Shown piece after piece: positions 33,445-42,009 of a stretch of DNA of 64,000 nt. The notes beneath the pieces were generated by a model. It was not told the DNA's origin. It did no database searches and was given only the letters and a program-made list of their open reading frames with translations. How positions within the stretch are numbered: the first letter of the stretch is position 1; each line of letters starts with the position of its first letter. The DNA lies in the NCBI GenBank assembly GCA_003612525.1, contig RAZD01000015.1, positions 1 through 64,000 on the forward strand. The letters are read 5' to 3'. A program made the translations under genes and the position numbers. The DNA comes from a bacterium C-53 (GTDB lineage Bacteria; Bacillota; Clostridia; Lachnospirales; Lachnospiraceae).

Positions 33445-35364
33445 TTGGATATGGAACAGGGATTTTTGAAAATAGCGGCGGTGACGCCGAAGATAAAGGT
33501 TGCAGATCCCGAATATAATGCGGATGAGATTATACGGCTTCTGGAGGAAGCGGAGAAGAGCGGGGCCAGGATTGCAGTTTTTCCGGAGTTATGTCTTTCC
33601 GGGTACACTTGTGCGGACCTTTTCTTACAGGATATCCTGCTGCGTTCCTGTGAGGAACAGCTGATACGAATTGTGGAGGAAACGGATGATTTTGACATCC
33701 TTTCTTTTATCGGGCTTCCGGTGGAAAAGGACGGAAAACTTTATAATGCGGCAGCAGTCATTCATCAGGGGAATGTGCTTGCGTTTATTCCGAAAGCAAA
33801 CATACCGAGTTATGCGGAATTTTATGAGGGAAGGCATTTTACGCCCGGAAACAGGGCGCCGGAACCATTTTTATTTGGAGAGTGGGAGGTGCCATTTGGA
33901 ACAGATATTCTGTTTCAGAATGGGGATTCGCTTCCTGAGCTTGTGCTGGCGGCGGAAATCTGTGAAGATGTTTGGGTGGCTGATACGCCGGGTACTTCTC
34001 ATGCGCTTGCCGGTGCGAATGTGCTGGTAAATCTGTCTGCCAGTGATGAGGCGGTAGGAAAGGACACCTACAGGGAGATGCTTGTAAAATCTGCATCGGC
34101 AAGGCTTCTTAGCGCTTACATTTATTCAAGCGCAGGTGAGGGAGAATCCTCTTCAGACCTTGTCTTTGGCGGCCACAATCTAATTGCGGAAAATGGTGTG
34201 ATGCTTGCGCAGTCAGAGCTTTTTACAACAGGCATTCTTTATGCGGACATTGACGTAAGGCGTCTTTGTATGGAGCGGCGGAAAATGAACACGTTCCCCA
34301 GAGCAGACAGGAGCGGGTACGTGGTTGTGCCGTTTGAGCTTGAGGATACGCAGACGGAACTTACACGGAAGTTTGAACCGCTGCCTTTTGTGCCGCAGGA
34401 TACGGCAATGAGGGAGAAACGATGCGAGCAGATTCTGTCGATTCAGGCGATGGGACTGAAGAAGCGTTATGAGCATACGGGATGTAAAACGGCGGTACTC
34501 GGGATTTCTGGCGGATTGGATTCTACGCTTGCGCTGCTTGTGACCGTACGGGCATTTGATCTGCTTTCACTTCCGCGCAGGGATATTGTGTGCGTTACAC
34601 TGCCCTGCTTCGGGACGACAGACCGTACGTACGAGAATGCGTGCAGGCTGACGGAAGCGCTTGGCTGTACGCTTAAGGAAATTGACATTAAAGCAGCAGT
34701 ATCCGCCCATTTCCGCGACATTGGTCAGGATGAGAATTGCCATGATGTCACGTACGAAAATGCGCAGGCGAGGGAGCGGACACAGGTTCTGATGGATGTT
34801 GCGAACCGTATGGGAGGTCTGGTCATCGGAACGGGCGATATGTCGGAACTGGCGCTTGGCTGGGCAACCTATAATGCGGATCATATGTCAATGTACGGCG
34901 TCAATGCCGGGGTGCCGAAGACACTGGTGCGCCATCTCGTAAAATACTATGCGGATACGTGTGATGATGAAGTGATTACAAAGGTTCTTGAGGATGTGCT
35001 TGACACTCCCGTGAGCCCGGAGCTTCTTCCTCCGGTGGACGGTGTGATTTCGCAGAAGACGGAAGATCTGGTAGGTCCTTATGAGCTTCATGACTTTTTC
35101 CTGTATTATGCGCTTCGGTTCGGATATGAGCCGGCAAAGATTTACCGCATTGCACAGATCGCATTTCGGAACACATATAATAAGGAAACAATTCTAAAAT
35201 GGCTGAAGACATTTTACACGCGGTTCTTCTCACAACAGTTCAAGCGGTCCTGTCTTCCGGACGGGCCAAAAGTCGGAAGTGTCGCGGTGTCGCCAAGAGG
35301 CGATCTTCGGATGCCTTCGGATGCGTGTGCGCGTCTTTGGAAAGAACAGGTGGAACGGCTTTAA
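33445..35364 (+). CDS. nadE: Glutamine-dependent NAD(+) synthetase
   Basis: Two-domain enzyme of about 639 aa that amidates deaminated NAD using ammonia from glutamine. The N-terminal nitrilase-type glutaminase has its Glu in FPELCLSGYT, Lys in IPKANIPSY and Cys in EICEDVWV. The C-terminal synthetase has the ATP-pyrophosphatase motif GISGGLDSTLAL near 353 and the GTGDMSELALGWATY segment. A TTG at 33445 sits about 10 nt from AGGAAAGG; the ATG two codons later (33451) is an equally possible start but is further from the site. A CCCTGA/TCAGGG hairpin (33396-33422) precedes the gene. Confidence 0.94.
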   Translation: MDMEQGFLKIAAVTPKIKVADPEYNADEIIRLLEEAEKSGARIAVFPELCLSGYTCADLFLQDILLRSCEEQLIRIVEETDDFDILSFIGLPVEKDGKLYNAAAVIHQGNVLAFIPKANIPSYAEFYEGRHFTPGNRAPEPFLFGEWEVPFGTDILFQNGDSLPELVLAAEICEDVWVADTPGTSHALAGANVLVNLSASDEAVGKDTYREMLVKSASARLLSAYIYSSAGEGESSSDLVFGGHNLIAENGVMLAQSELFTTGILYADIDVRRLCMERRKMNTFPRADRSGYVVVPFELEDTQTELTRKFEPLPFVPQDTAMREKRCEQILSIQAMGLKKRYEHTGCKTAVLGISGGLDSTLALLVTVRAFDLLSLPRRDIVCVTLPCFGTTDRTYENACRLTEALGCTLKEIDIKAAVSAHFRDIGQDENCHDVTYENAQARERTQVLMDVANRMGGLVIGTGDMSELALGWATYNADHMSMYGVNAGVPKTLVRHLVKYYADTCDDEVITKVLEDVLDTPVSPELLPPVDGVISQKTEDLVGPYELHDFFLYYALRFGYEPAKIYRIAQIAFRNTYNKETILKWLKTFYTRFFSQQFKRSCLPDGPKVGSVAVSPRGDLRMPSDACARLWKEQVERL

Positions 35365-35370
35365 ATAAGC

Positions 35371-35416
35371 AGGAGAGGAGATGCAGGAAAAATTGCCTTG
35401 CATTTCTTCTCCTTTT
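35371..35416. terminator. Terminator between nadE and the convergent chemoreceptor remnant
   Basis: AGGAGAGGAGATGCA pairs with TGCATTTCTTCTCCT with G-U and single mismatches, followed by TTT. The A-rich 5' side is weak, so it serves mainly the plus strand. Confidence 0.65.
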
Positions 35417-35421
35417 ACATT

Positions 35422-36764
35422 TTATGAAAAACGTTCTACAATTCCGCTGATTGCCTTTGCATTCTCTTTATTCTTACATACGATTTGGGTCACGGCTATG
35501 GCCGTTTCCTCCGTCTGTCTGGCTTTTGCTAAAATATCCTGACTTTGAGTGTTCTGATCTTCCGGAACATTTGAAACTTCATGAATCTGTGTCTGAATAT
35601 TCTGCACCGTATCCACAAATATTCCCGACGACTCCTGCATTGCTTCGGCTGTGTCGTTCAAAGAGCAGGAGCATACGGACAGTGTGGCCACAATGCTGTC
35701 AAGTGCATCATATAGTGAATTTAAGGCTGTTGCAATTTTGCCGACTTCGCTCCTGGAGCCAATCCACGGAGTGAGCTTTTCATTTTTCTGAAGTTTCAGG
35801 CTGCTGAGACTGATGATGGATTCCTCGATATAACGCAGCGGCTTCACACTGAGATGAATCATGATAAATGCCAGTATGCTGATCACCAGTACAAAGATTA
35901 CGCAAATCTCTGCCAGCACAAGCATATTTTTATTTGCAGTGCGATAGATGTTTTTTTCGCTGTCCTGTGAAATAACAGCCCACCCGTGCTCAGCGATATA
36001 CTGGAAATCTGCGACCTGACTGCCGCTTTTGGTTTCGTAAAATAGTTCACCGGTTGATTTTCCGGACTTTATCTGTTTAAGGATATGTAACAACAGATCG
36101 TCCTGTATGTCGGTTGCGATTAACGATGCGTCATCTGCAAAAATATATTTACCGGTCCGAACATTAATCATGTAGTAATCAGCGGTGTCTTCCTCAATTC
36201 TCAGTTTGTTCAGGAGGTTCTCCAGATCTTCAACAAAAGGCCCTCCTCCGACATACCCCAGTATGGTTGTCCCGTCCGAATCAAAAACAGGACAATACAT
36301 CGACAGGATCAGTTTTTCAGATGCAGGCGAAACAGTAATTCTGGCATTGTACAGTCCGTTTCCGGAACTCATGGCATCCTGAAGCGCTTTGAGGGATTCC
36401 CCCTCTCTTAAAGTGATTCCGACTACATTCGGGTTTGAATGGGTAATGCAGTGGGTATTCCATTCTCCGATATAAATGCCTTCCCAGTTGTCAAGTCCTC
36501 CGTAATAGTATTCTGTATAGGCCTGTGCGTCACGTAACTTTTCCGTATTGCCCGTATCTTTTAAAAGTTCCCGGACTGCCAGGTTACATATTCTTCAATC
36601 AGGCTGGTCTGCGCCGCCAGTATGCTTTTCAAATGGTTATGTTCGGAACTCTGAATGACCCCCTTTAACGCTTTGTTCGCTGTCATGTATAATAAACTCA
36701 TACACAGAATAACGATAAGAGTGATTCCAAGTGTCAATTTTCTGCTTAATTTCCAGTTCTTCAT
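35422..36764 (-). pseudogene. Chemoreceptor (methyl-accepting protein) remnant, frameshifted
   Basis: Reading on the minus strand, MKNWKLSRKL starts a membrane helix at 36764 with AAGGAG upstream. The frame runs to a TAA at 36561-36563. Skipping to the next frame near 36570-36580 restores a continuous protein through a Cache sensor domain, a second membrane helix, a HAMP-like segment and a helical tail ending at 35422. One missing A in GTA-ACC (Val-Asn-Leu expected) would explain the shift. In addition, the conserved methyl-accepting hairpin tip (EAARAGE motif) is absent, so the C-terminal signalling part is truncated or deleted. The gene is most likely inactive. Confidence 0.72.
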
Positions 36765-36809
36765 AATTCGGTCTTTCTCCTTGCTGTATAGTCGTGTCCC
36801 GTTCATTTG

Positions 36810-36839
36810 ATTATAGCACAGACCGGAAGATTATGTCAT
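36810..36839 (-). promoter_or_regulatory. Promoter for the chemoreceptor remnant
   Basis: On the minus strand, ATGACA (36834-36839) and TATAAT (36810-36815) have an 18-bp spacer, with TGC before the -10. The promoter appears intact although the gene is broken. Confidence 0.65.
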
Positions 36840-36845
36840 TTTACC

Positions 36846-36915
36846 AGAAAAAGAAAAGAATTCTCTGGTATAAGCGTCTTGAAGCAGACACTGCACAGAA
36901 AATTCTTTTCAAAAT
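36846..36915 (-). terminator. Probable terminator of the DUF362 gene
   Basis: On the minus strand GAAAAGAATT pairs with AATTCTTTTC at a distance and a T run follows. A small inner GTCT/AGAC stem lies in the loop. It is 40 bp after the DUF362 stop. Confidence 0.5.
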
Positions 36916-36952
36916 CCATTATTTATGATCTGGCCGTACCGTTTACAGAGTT

Positions 36953-38056
36953 CTATATTGATATCAGTTCATATTCTTTTGTTCCCATTCCAAGCTTTAC
37001 CGCATGGTCAATGCAGCTCTTCCAGTTGGTTTCAGGATGTGCATTGATGAAATGATCATGGCTGACTGCCGGAAGCTCGGAAAGTACGCTGTTTGGCAGC
37101 GGGGATTGTTTGTTGCATGCATCCGCGCATGCGAGGTCCAGCGCAACCGGGTCGAAGGAAGCGAACATTCCGACGTCGGGGAGGATGGGAGCGTCGTTCT
37201 CCGCATGGCAGTCGCAGTTTGGTGAGATATCGAGCACCAAATTGATATGAAAGCTTGGCCTGTCTTTGATAACTGCATGAGCGTACTCTGCGATTTTGCA
37301 GTTCAGTATATGATTGGCCTGCTCATCGCTTGCCTCAATGGTTTTCTGCGGGCAGGAACCCATACAACGTACGCATCCTACACATTTTTTGTGATCAATT
37401 TTCGCTTTTCCGTCTATAATAGTAATGGCGCCGTGTGCGCAGTTTTTGGTACAGACGCCGCATCCTACACAGCCTTCGGGGTTTACAATAGGCCGTCCGC
37501 TGTCATGCATTTCTTTTTTGCCGTCTCTGGAGCCACAGCCCATACCGATATTCTTAAGGCATCCTCCAAAGCCGGTTGCTTCGTGGCCCTTAAAATGGGT
37601 TAAAGTAATAAAGACATCGGCATCCATAATTGCGGAACCGATTTTTGCCTCACTCACGTACTCGCCGTCAATCGGTACAAGCGTTTCGTCTTTTCCCTTA
37701 AGACCGTCGGCGATGATTACCTGACATCCGGTGGTCAGCGGGGAAAATCCGTTCATGTATGCGGTATCAATGTGGTCAAGTGCATTTGTGCGGCCTCCGA
37801 CATACAGGGTATTGCAGTCGGTCAGGAACGGTTTTCCGCCGCGCGTCTTGATGAAATCAGCGACAACTTTTGCGTAATTTGGGCGGAGGAAGGCGAGATT
37901 TCCCGGCTCTCCGAAATGAATTTTAATTGCTGTAAATTTATCCTTGAAATCAAGATCTCCCATACCGGCCGTCGTAATCAGCCGTTCCAGCTTCTGAAGC
38001 AGATTTTCGAACTGTGTTGCTCTGAAATCGGTAAAATATACTTTTGATTTTTCCAT
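36953..38056 (-). CDS. DUF362 protein with two [4Fe-4S] ferredoxin clusters
   Basis: Protein of 367 aa. The N-terminal DUF362 domain (about 1-185) has the IKIHFGEPGN and HFKGHEATGFGGCLKNIGMG segments typical of the family. A ferredoxin insert near 190-245 carries CVGCGVCTKNC and CVGCVRCMGSCP, eight cysteines for two 4Fe-4S clusters. A C-terminal DUF362 part follows. These proteins are common in anaerobes and presumed redox-active; a substrate is not known. No signal peptide is seen. The palindrome at 38089-38121 near its promoter suggests a dedicated regulator. Confidence 0.88.
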   Translation of the reverse strand: MEKSKVYFTDFRATQFENLLQKLERLITTAGMGDLDFKDKFTAIKIHFGEPGNLAFLRPNYAKVVADFIKTRGGKPFLTDCNTLYVGGRTNALDHIDTAYMNGFSPLTTGCQVIIADGLKGKDETLVPIDGEYVSEAKIGSAIMDADVFITLTHFKGHEATGFGGCLKNIGMGCGSRDGKKEMHDSGRPIVNPEGCVGCGVCTKNCAHGAITIIDGKAKIDHKKCVGCVRCMGSCPQKTIEASDEQANHILNCKIAEYAHAVIKDRPSFHINLVLDISPNCDCHAENDAPILPDVGMFASFDPVALDLACADACNKQSPLPNSVLSELPAVSHDHFINAHPETNWKSCIDHAVKLGMGTKEYELISI

Positions 38057-38088
38057 TAAAATACCTGTGCCTTTCTGTGCTTTTAATG

Positions 38089-38121
38089 ATAGATATCGAT
38101 GAACAAATTAACGATATCTAT
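38089..38121 (-). promoter_or_regulatory. Palindromic operator near DUF362 promoter
   Basis: ATAGATATCG (38089-38098) and its perfect 10-bp complement CGATATCTAT (38112-38121) are 13 nt apart. The site lies just downstream of a minus-strand TACAAT (38120-38125), so a bound protein would block transcription of the DUF362 gene. It could also form a hairpin at the mRNA 5' end. Confidence 0.5.
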
Positions 38122-38176
38122 TGTACCATTTATTTGTTTGTGCGTAAATGAAAAATCAATAGTTTAGGGGAAACTA

Positions 38177-38206
38177 TTGTAAATCAGTCTTCTCATGTGG
38201 TATTCT
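38177..38206 (+). promoter_or_regulatory. Promoter for the ECF transporter operon
   Basis: TTGTAA at 38177-38182 and TATTCT at 38201-38206, 18-bp spacer, with TGTGG before the -10. It is a moderate match, about 130 bp before the S-component ATG. Confidence 0.5.
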
Positions 38207-38237
38207 TAAGTTATTACTATACAAAGGAGATATAAGA

Positions 38238-38330
38238 TTGAAAATCAGAGATTTTCAATCGCGGGATTTGTGGCTGCGCGTTGCTGGTCACAGACTCGTT
38301 GTGCGCAAAAGCAGCGCGGAAATGGAGAGA
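38238..38330 (+). repeat. Palindromic leader element upstream of the ECF operon
   Basis: GATTGAAAATC and GATTTTCAATC (11 bp, loop AGA) form a perfect hairpin. A GC-rich second fold follows, GCTGCGCGT against TGCGC...GCAGC with an AAAA bulge. The block ends in GCGGAAATGGAG, the ribosome site of the S-component gene. The order A/T-rich palindrome, ATTTGTG, GC-rich arm, closing arm, GGAATGGAG resembles the element at 31576-31706 while the stem sequences differ. Confidence 0.5.
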
Positions 38331-38333
38331 AAA

Positions 38334-38886
38334 ATGGAAAAAAGGTTTGGTATTAAAGAAGTAGTTGCGATTGGTATCGGAACGGCATTGTTTGTCGCTT
38401 TAACCCAGGTGCAGATTCCTCTCGGACTTCCCAATACTTATTTGCAGCCGAGGATGGCAGTGCTTGCTTTTCTTGCCGCGGTATTTGGACCGGTGGTTGG
38501 CGGAGTGGTCGGTGTGATCGGACATGCGCTCGGAGATGCGTTTTTTTACGGAAGTGTATGGTGGAGCTGGGTATTTCCGGAAGCTGTAGTTGGAATTGCA
38601 ATCGGTCTGTTTGCAGCAAAGTATGCAATTAAGGAAGGTGCTTTTGATAAGAAGGCAATGATCGTCTTTAATATAGCTCAGGTAGTCGGAAATGCAGTGG
38701 CATGGATTGTTGTCGCTCCGCTGTTAGATGTTTTAATTTACAAGGAGCCGGCGCTTAAGGTAATTGCCACAGGGCGCAGGCGCATGTCTTGGCAATGTGC
38801 TGCTGATCGGAGTGCTGGGTACGCTTCTGGCAGTCGGCTATTCCAGAATCGGTGCGAAGTCTTCGAGCCTTAAAAGAGAGGATTAA
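38334..38886 (+). pseudogene. ECF transporter S component (UPF0397-like) with C-terminal frameshift
   Basis: The ATG at 38334 follows GGAAATGGAG. The product has the UPF0397/ECF S-component pattern: GIGTALFVALTQVQIPLG, NTYLQPRMAVLAFLAAVFGP, GHALGDAFFYG and WWSWVFPEA, with about five helices. Near 38765-38775 the frame switches: the plain reading continues into an unlikely basic tail ending at 38873. The +1 frame gives a hydrophobic last helix (LGNVLLIGVLGTLLAVGY) and a SLKRED end at 38886, three bases before the ATPase gene. One extra C in ATTGCCACAGGG would explain it; the repaired text reads Ile-Ala-Gln-Gly. Substrate is a vitamin by family; riboflavin is the usual but uncertain label. Confidence 0.75.
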
Positions 38887-38888
38887 GT

Positions 38889-40625
38889 ATGACGCCAATT
38901 ATCGAATTTAAAGATTATACTTTTAAATATCGATCACAGGTAGAGCCTACTCTCCGGGATATCAATCTGAATATATATCCCGGAGAGAAGGTATTGATTG
39001 TGGGACCATCCGGGTCGGGAAAATCGACGATTGCTCATTGCATGAATGGCTTGGTTCCCTTTTCATTTGCCGGTGACAGTACGGGAACGCTTCGGATTAA
39101 AGGCGAGGACCCTGCAAAACTTGGGATTTTTGGAATGTCGAAGCTGGTTGGAACCGTATTGCAGGATACAAACGGGCAGTTTATCGGGCTGACAGTGGCG
39201 GAGGATATTGCATTCGCTCTGGAAAATGATAAAGTGCCTCAGAAAGAGATGTTTCAAAAAGTTGATGAGGTTGCGAATGTTGTGGAAGTAGACAGCCTGT
39301 TGTCTCATGCGCCGTGGGAATTGTCGGGCGGACAGAAGCAGAGAGTATCTATGGCCGGGGTTATGGTTGATGATGTGGAAATTTTCCTGTTCGACGAGCC
39401 TCTGGCAAACCTTGATCCTGCGACGGGAAAGCGGGCAATTGACCTGATTGACAAAATCAGCGGGACACGGAAGGCAACAATTGTGATTATTGAGCATCGT
39501 CTGGAAGACGCGCTTTACCGTGATGTGGATCGTATTGTTGTTGTAGGGGAAGGAAGAATTGTGGCGGATGTAAAGCCGGATGCGCTCCTGGCAGGCAATG
39601 TGCTGATTGATCAGGGAATCCGTGAGCCGCTCTATATTACGGCGTTGAAGCATGCCGGATGTACGGTTAAGGAGCAGAGCAGGCCCCAGCATATCGAATC
39701 GATGGAACTGGAGCCTTATAAAGAGCAGGTCAGAAAGTGGTTCAAAGGCGCTGCGTTTGAGAAAAAGACGTTAAATACAGAAAGTGCGCTTTGCGTTAAC
39801 CACCTTGATTTTTCCTATGTGGAAGGACGGCCGGTTCTTAAGGACATTCACTTTGATATCCGAAAGAAAGAGATGGTCAGCATTGTCGGAAAGAATGGTG
39901 CGGGGAAATCAACGCTTGCCGGATTGATCTGTGGATTTTTGAAGCCGACTTCGGGCGCGATTTACTTAAATGGGGAAGACATTTCAGATCAATCAATCAA
40001 AGAGCGAGGAGAGAAAATCGGTCTTGTGATGCAGAGCCCGTCACAGATGATATCAAAGCCGCTTATTTTTGAAGAAGTGGCTCTGGGCCTTTCGGTACGC
40101 GGTGTGCCGGAGGAGGAAATCAAGGAGCGTGTTTATGAGACGCTTAAGATCTGCGGTCTTTATCCGTTCCGCAACTGGCCGGTTTCGGCGCTGAGCTATG
40201 GACAGAAAAAACGTGTGACAATTGCTTCCATCCTTGTGATGAACCCGGATGTCATCATTCTCGATGAGCCTACGGCGGGACAGGATTACCGCCATTATAC
40301 GGAGATCATGGAGTTTTTAAAATCAATCAATGAAAAATTTGGTATAACAATTGTTATGATAACACATGATATGCACTTGATGCTTGAGTATACGGATCGT
40401 GCCATTGTGATTGCTGACGGGCAGCTTCTGGCCGATGACACGCCGGCGAATGTGCTGACGAATGAGGTGATTGCGGATAAGGCGTATCTGAAGAAGACTT
40501 CGCTCTATGATCTGGCAGTACGATGCGGTATCCCGGAGCCTTCGCAGTTTGTGGAACGCTTTATTCATCATGAGAGAGGACAGAGGGAAGGAGGCGGAAG
40601 GAATGGCAAGAATTCTGACTTATGA
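38889..40625 (+). CDS. ECF transporter ATPase, two fused ATP-binding domains
   Basis: Protein of 578 aa made of two ABC ATPase domains, equivalent to EcfA1 and EcfA2 in one chain. Domain 1 (about 1-240) has Walker [10 protein letters not shown], signature LSGGQKQR and Walker B FLFDEPLANLDPAT. Domain 2 (about 298-550) has GKNGAGKST, signature LSYGQKKR and IILDEPTAGQD. It powers uptake of a vitamin or precursor bound by the S component encoded just upstream, with the T component encoded downstream (23-bp overlap). The fused form accompanies UPF0397-type S components in many Firmicutes. Confidence 0.93.
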   Translation: MTPIIEFKDYTFKYRSQVEPTLRDINLNIYPGEKVLIVGPSGSGKSTIAHCMNGLVPFSFAGDSTGTLRIKGEDPAKLGIFGMSKLVGTVLQDTNGQFIGLTVAEDIAFALENDKVPQKEMFQKVDEVANVVEVDSLLSHAPWELSGGQKQRVSMAGVMVDDVEIFLFDEPLANLDPATGKRAIDLIDKISGTRKATIVIIEHRLEDALYRDVDRIVVVGEGRIVADVKPDALLAGNVLIDQGIREPLYITALKHAGCTVKEQSRPQHIESMELEPYKEQVRKWFKGAAFEKKTLNTESALCVNHLDFSYVEGRPVLKDIHFDIRKKEMVSIVGKNGAGKSTLAGLICGFLKPTSGAIYLNGEDISDQSIKERGEKIGLVMQSPSQMISKPLIFEEVALGLSVRGVPEEEIKERVYETLKICGLYPFRNWPVSALSYGQKKRVTIASILVMNPDVIILDEPTAGQDYRHYTEIMEFLKSINEKFGITIVMITHDMHLMLEYTDRAIVIADGQLLADDTPANVLTNEVIADKAYLKKTSLYDLAVRCGIPEPSQFVERFIHHERGQREGGGRNGKNSDL

Positions 40626-41430
40626 GGAGAAGGATACCTGGATTCACCGACTGAGCGGAGTGACAAAACTTGTATTTTTTCTGCTATGGACACTGACCAG
40701 CATGCTGACTTATGATACACGCGTGCTTCTTGTTATGGTGGTTTTCAGTTTTGTGATCTACTCAATGTCCCGGACAAAGTGGCGTCAGGTTGGATCTGTG
40801 CTTAAGTTTATCGCGGTCTTTCTGGTTATCAATCTGATTGCGATTTTTTTCTTTGCTCCGTACGAGGGCGTGAATATTTATGGCAGCAGGACGGAATTGC
40901 TGCATCTTTTCGGCAACTATACGATTACAAAAGAACAGCTTTTTTATGAATTTAATGTTATGATTAAGTATTTTACGATTGTGCCGGCCGTATTTATGTT
41001 TGTAGTGACGACGAATCCAAGTGAGTTTGCGGCGTCTTTAAACCGTATCGGCGTCAGCTACAATATCGGTTACGCGATTGCAATTGCGCTCCGCTATATT
41101 CCTGATGTGCAGGATGACTTTACACAGATTAAACATGCGCAGGAGGCACGTGGAATTGAGATGTCGTCAAAAGCGTCTTTTATGAGCCGTGTCAGAAATA
41201 TGGCTTCCATCATCTTTCCGCTTATTTTTACGAGTATGGACAGGATTGATGTCGTAAGCAATGCGATGGAGCTTCGAGGGTTTGGGAAGCATAAGAAGAG
41301 AACCTGGTATGCGGGCAGAAAGTTTACAGCGGCTGATTATATAACGCTTGCTGTGACTGTTCTGATTACGGTGACGGCGCTTGTGATTACGTTTTATGAT
41401 GGAAGCCGGTTTTATAATCCGTTTCTATAG
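40603..41430 (+). CDS. ecfT: ECF transporter transmembrane (T) component
   Basis: Integral membrane protein of 275 aa with about five to six hydrophobic segments. The coupling motifs that contact the ATPase are visible as AQEARGIE (near 180) and ELRGFGKHKKRTW (near 222), the paired Ala-Arg-Gly signatures of CbiQ/EcfT proteins. The ATG at 40603 has GGAGGCGGAAGG just upstream and overlaps the ATPase gene; the frame is open to 40507. It completes an S-A-T operon, although the S gene appears frameshifted. Confidence 0.92.
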   Translation: MARILTYEEKDTWIHRLSGVTKLVFFLLWTLTSMLTYDTRVLLVMVVFSFVIYSMSRTKWRQVGSVLKFIAVFLVINLIAIFFFAPYEGVNIYGSRTELLHLFGNYTITKEQLFYEFNVMIKYFTIVPAVFMFVVTTNPSEFAASLNRIGVSYNIGYAIAIALRYIPDVQDDFTQIKHAQEARGIEMSSKASFMSRVRNMASIIFPLIFTSMDRIDVVSNAMELRGFGKHKKRTWYAGRKFTAADYITLAVTVLITVTALVITFYDGSRFYNPFL

Positions 41431-41464
41431 GAAATATCAGATTATTGAAAGGAGACAAGAAGAT

Positions 41465-41932
41465 ATGGAAGGGGAACATAAGAAAGGCCTGAATGTAGCT
41501 ATGATAGAAAATGATCTGCAAAATTGCTGTAAGAGTGAGGAGCAGTGCGGCCAGTGCCGGGGGAAGCAGTGTATCATAGGCTTTGCGAAACAGTGTATAC
41601 AGGAGTTTAAGAGAGAGCCGAAAAAGGAGGTTCCGGGAGGACTCAGCCAGGTTCCCACGATGGATGCGCGACTGTTTGACGAAGTGGAGCTTGAAGTGGC
41701 GACTGCACATATTTTGAAAGAATGCAAGGAGTGTAAGGAAGACCACACCGATGACTGCATCATTAATGTGCTCCGTCATTGCTATGAGGTTGGTTTGTTT
41801 GGGGATGTACAGCCATTTGAAGGAAGTGTATTTCCGTATTTAATGCAATTGCAGAAAAGTTTTCCGCAAAAAGCAGATCAGATTGCGGCCGTTTATTCCA
41901 GCATACGTTCGGATGTTTCCGTAAATTTATAG
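41465..41932 (+). CDS. Hypothetical Cys-rich protein, 155 aa
   Basis: No family was recognised. The protein is soluble and has about ten cysteines, most in two clusters: CC-x5-C-x2-C-x4-C near 20-35 and C-x2-C-x6-C-x7-C near 93-112. This suggests metal or iron-sulfur binding. The ATG at 41465 has AAAGGAG upstream; the frame is open back into ecfT. It lies 34 bp after ecfT and is probably co-transcribed, so a link to vitamin uptake or use is possible but not shown. Confidence 0.75.
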   Translation: MEGEHKKGLNVAMIENDLQNCCKSEEQCGQCRGKQCIIGFAKQCIQEFKREPKKEVPGGLSQVPTMDARLFDEVELEVATAHILKECKECKEDHTDDCIINVLRHCYEVGLFGDVQPFEGSVFPYLMQLQKSFPQKADQIAAVYSSIRSDVSVNL

Positions 41933-41949
41933 AGTCATACATAATGTAC

Positions 41950-41994
41950 AGCCGCCTGATGGCGGCTAAACTTTATGTTGTGTCTGACAGGCGG
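41950..41994 (+). promoter_or_regulatory. Hairpin with alternative pairing partner
   Basis: AGCCGCC/GGCGGCT (41950-41967, loop TGAT) is a strong hairpin. The segment CCGCCTG (41952-41958) can instead pair with CAGGCGG (41988-41994), just before the GGAGGAG ribosome site of the next gene. It may be a simple terminator for the Cys-rich gene or a two-state leader. Confidence 0.4.
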
Positions 41995-42009
41995 CGGAGG
42001 AGATGAAAA

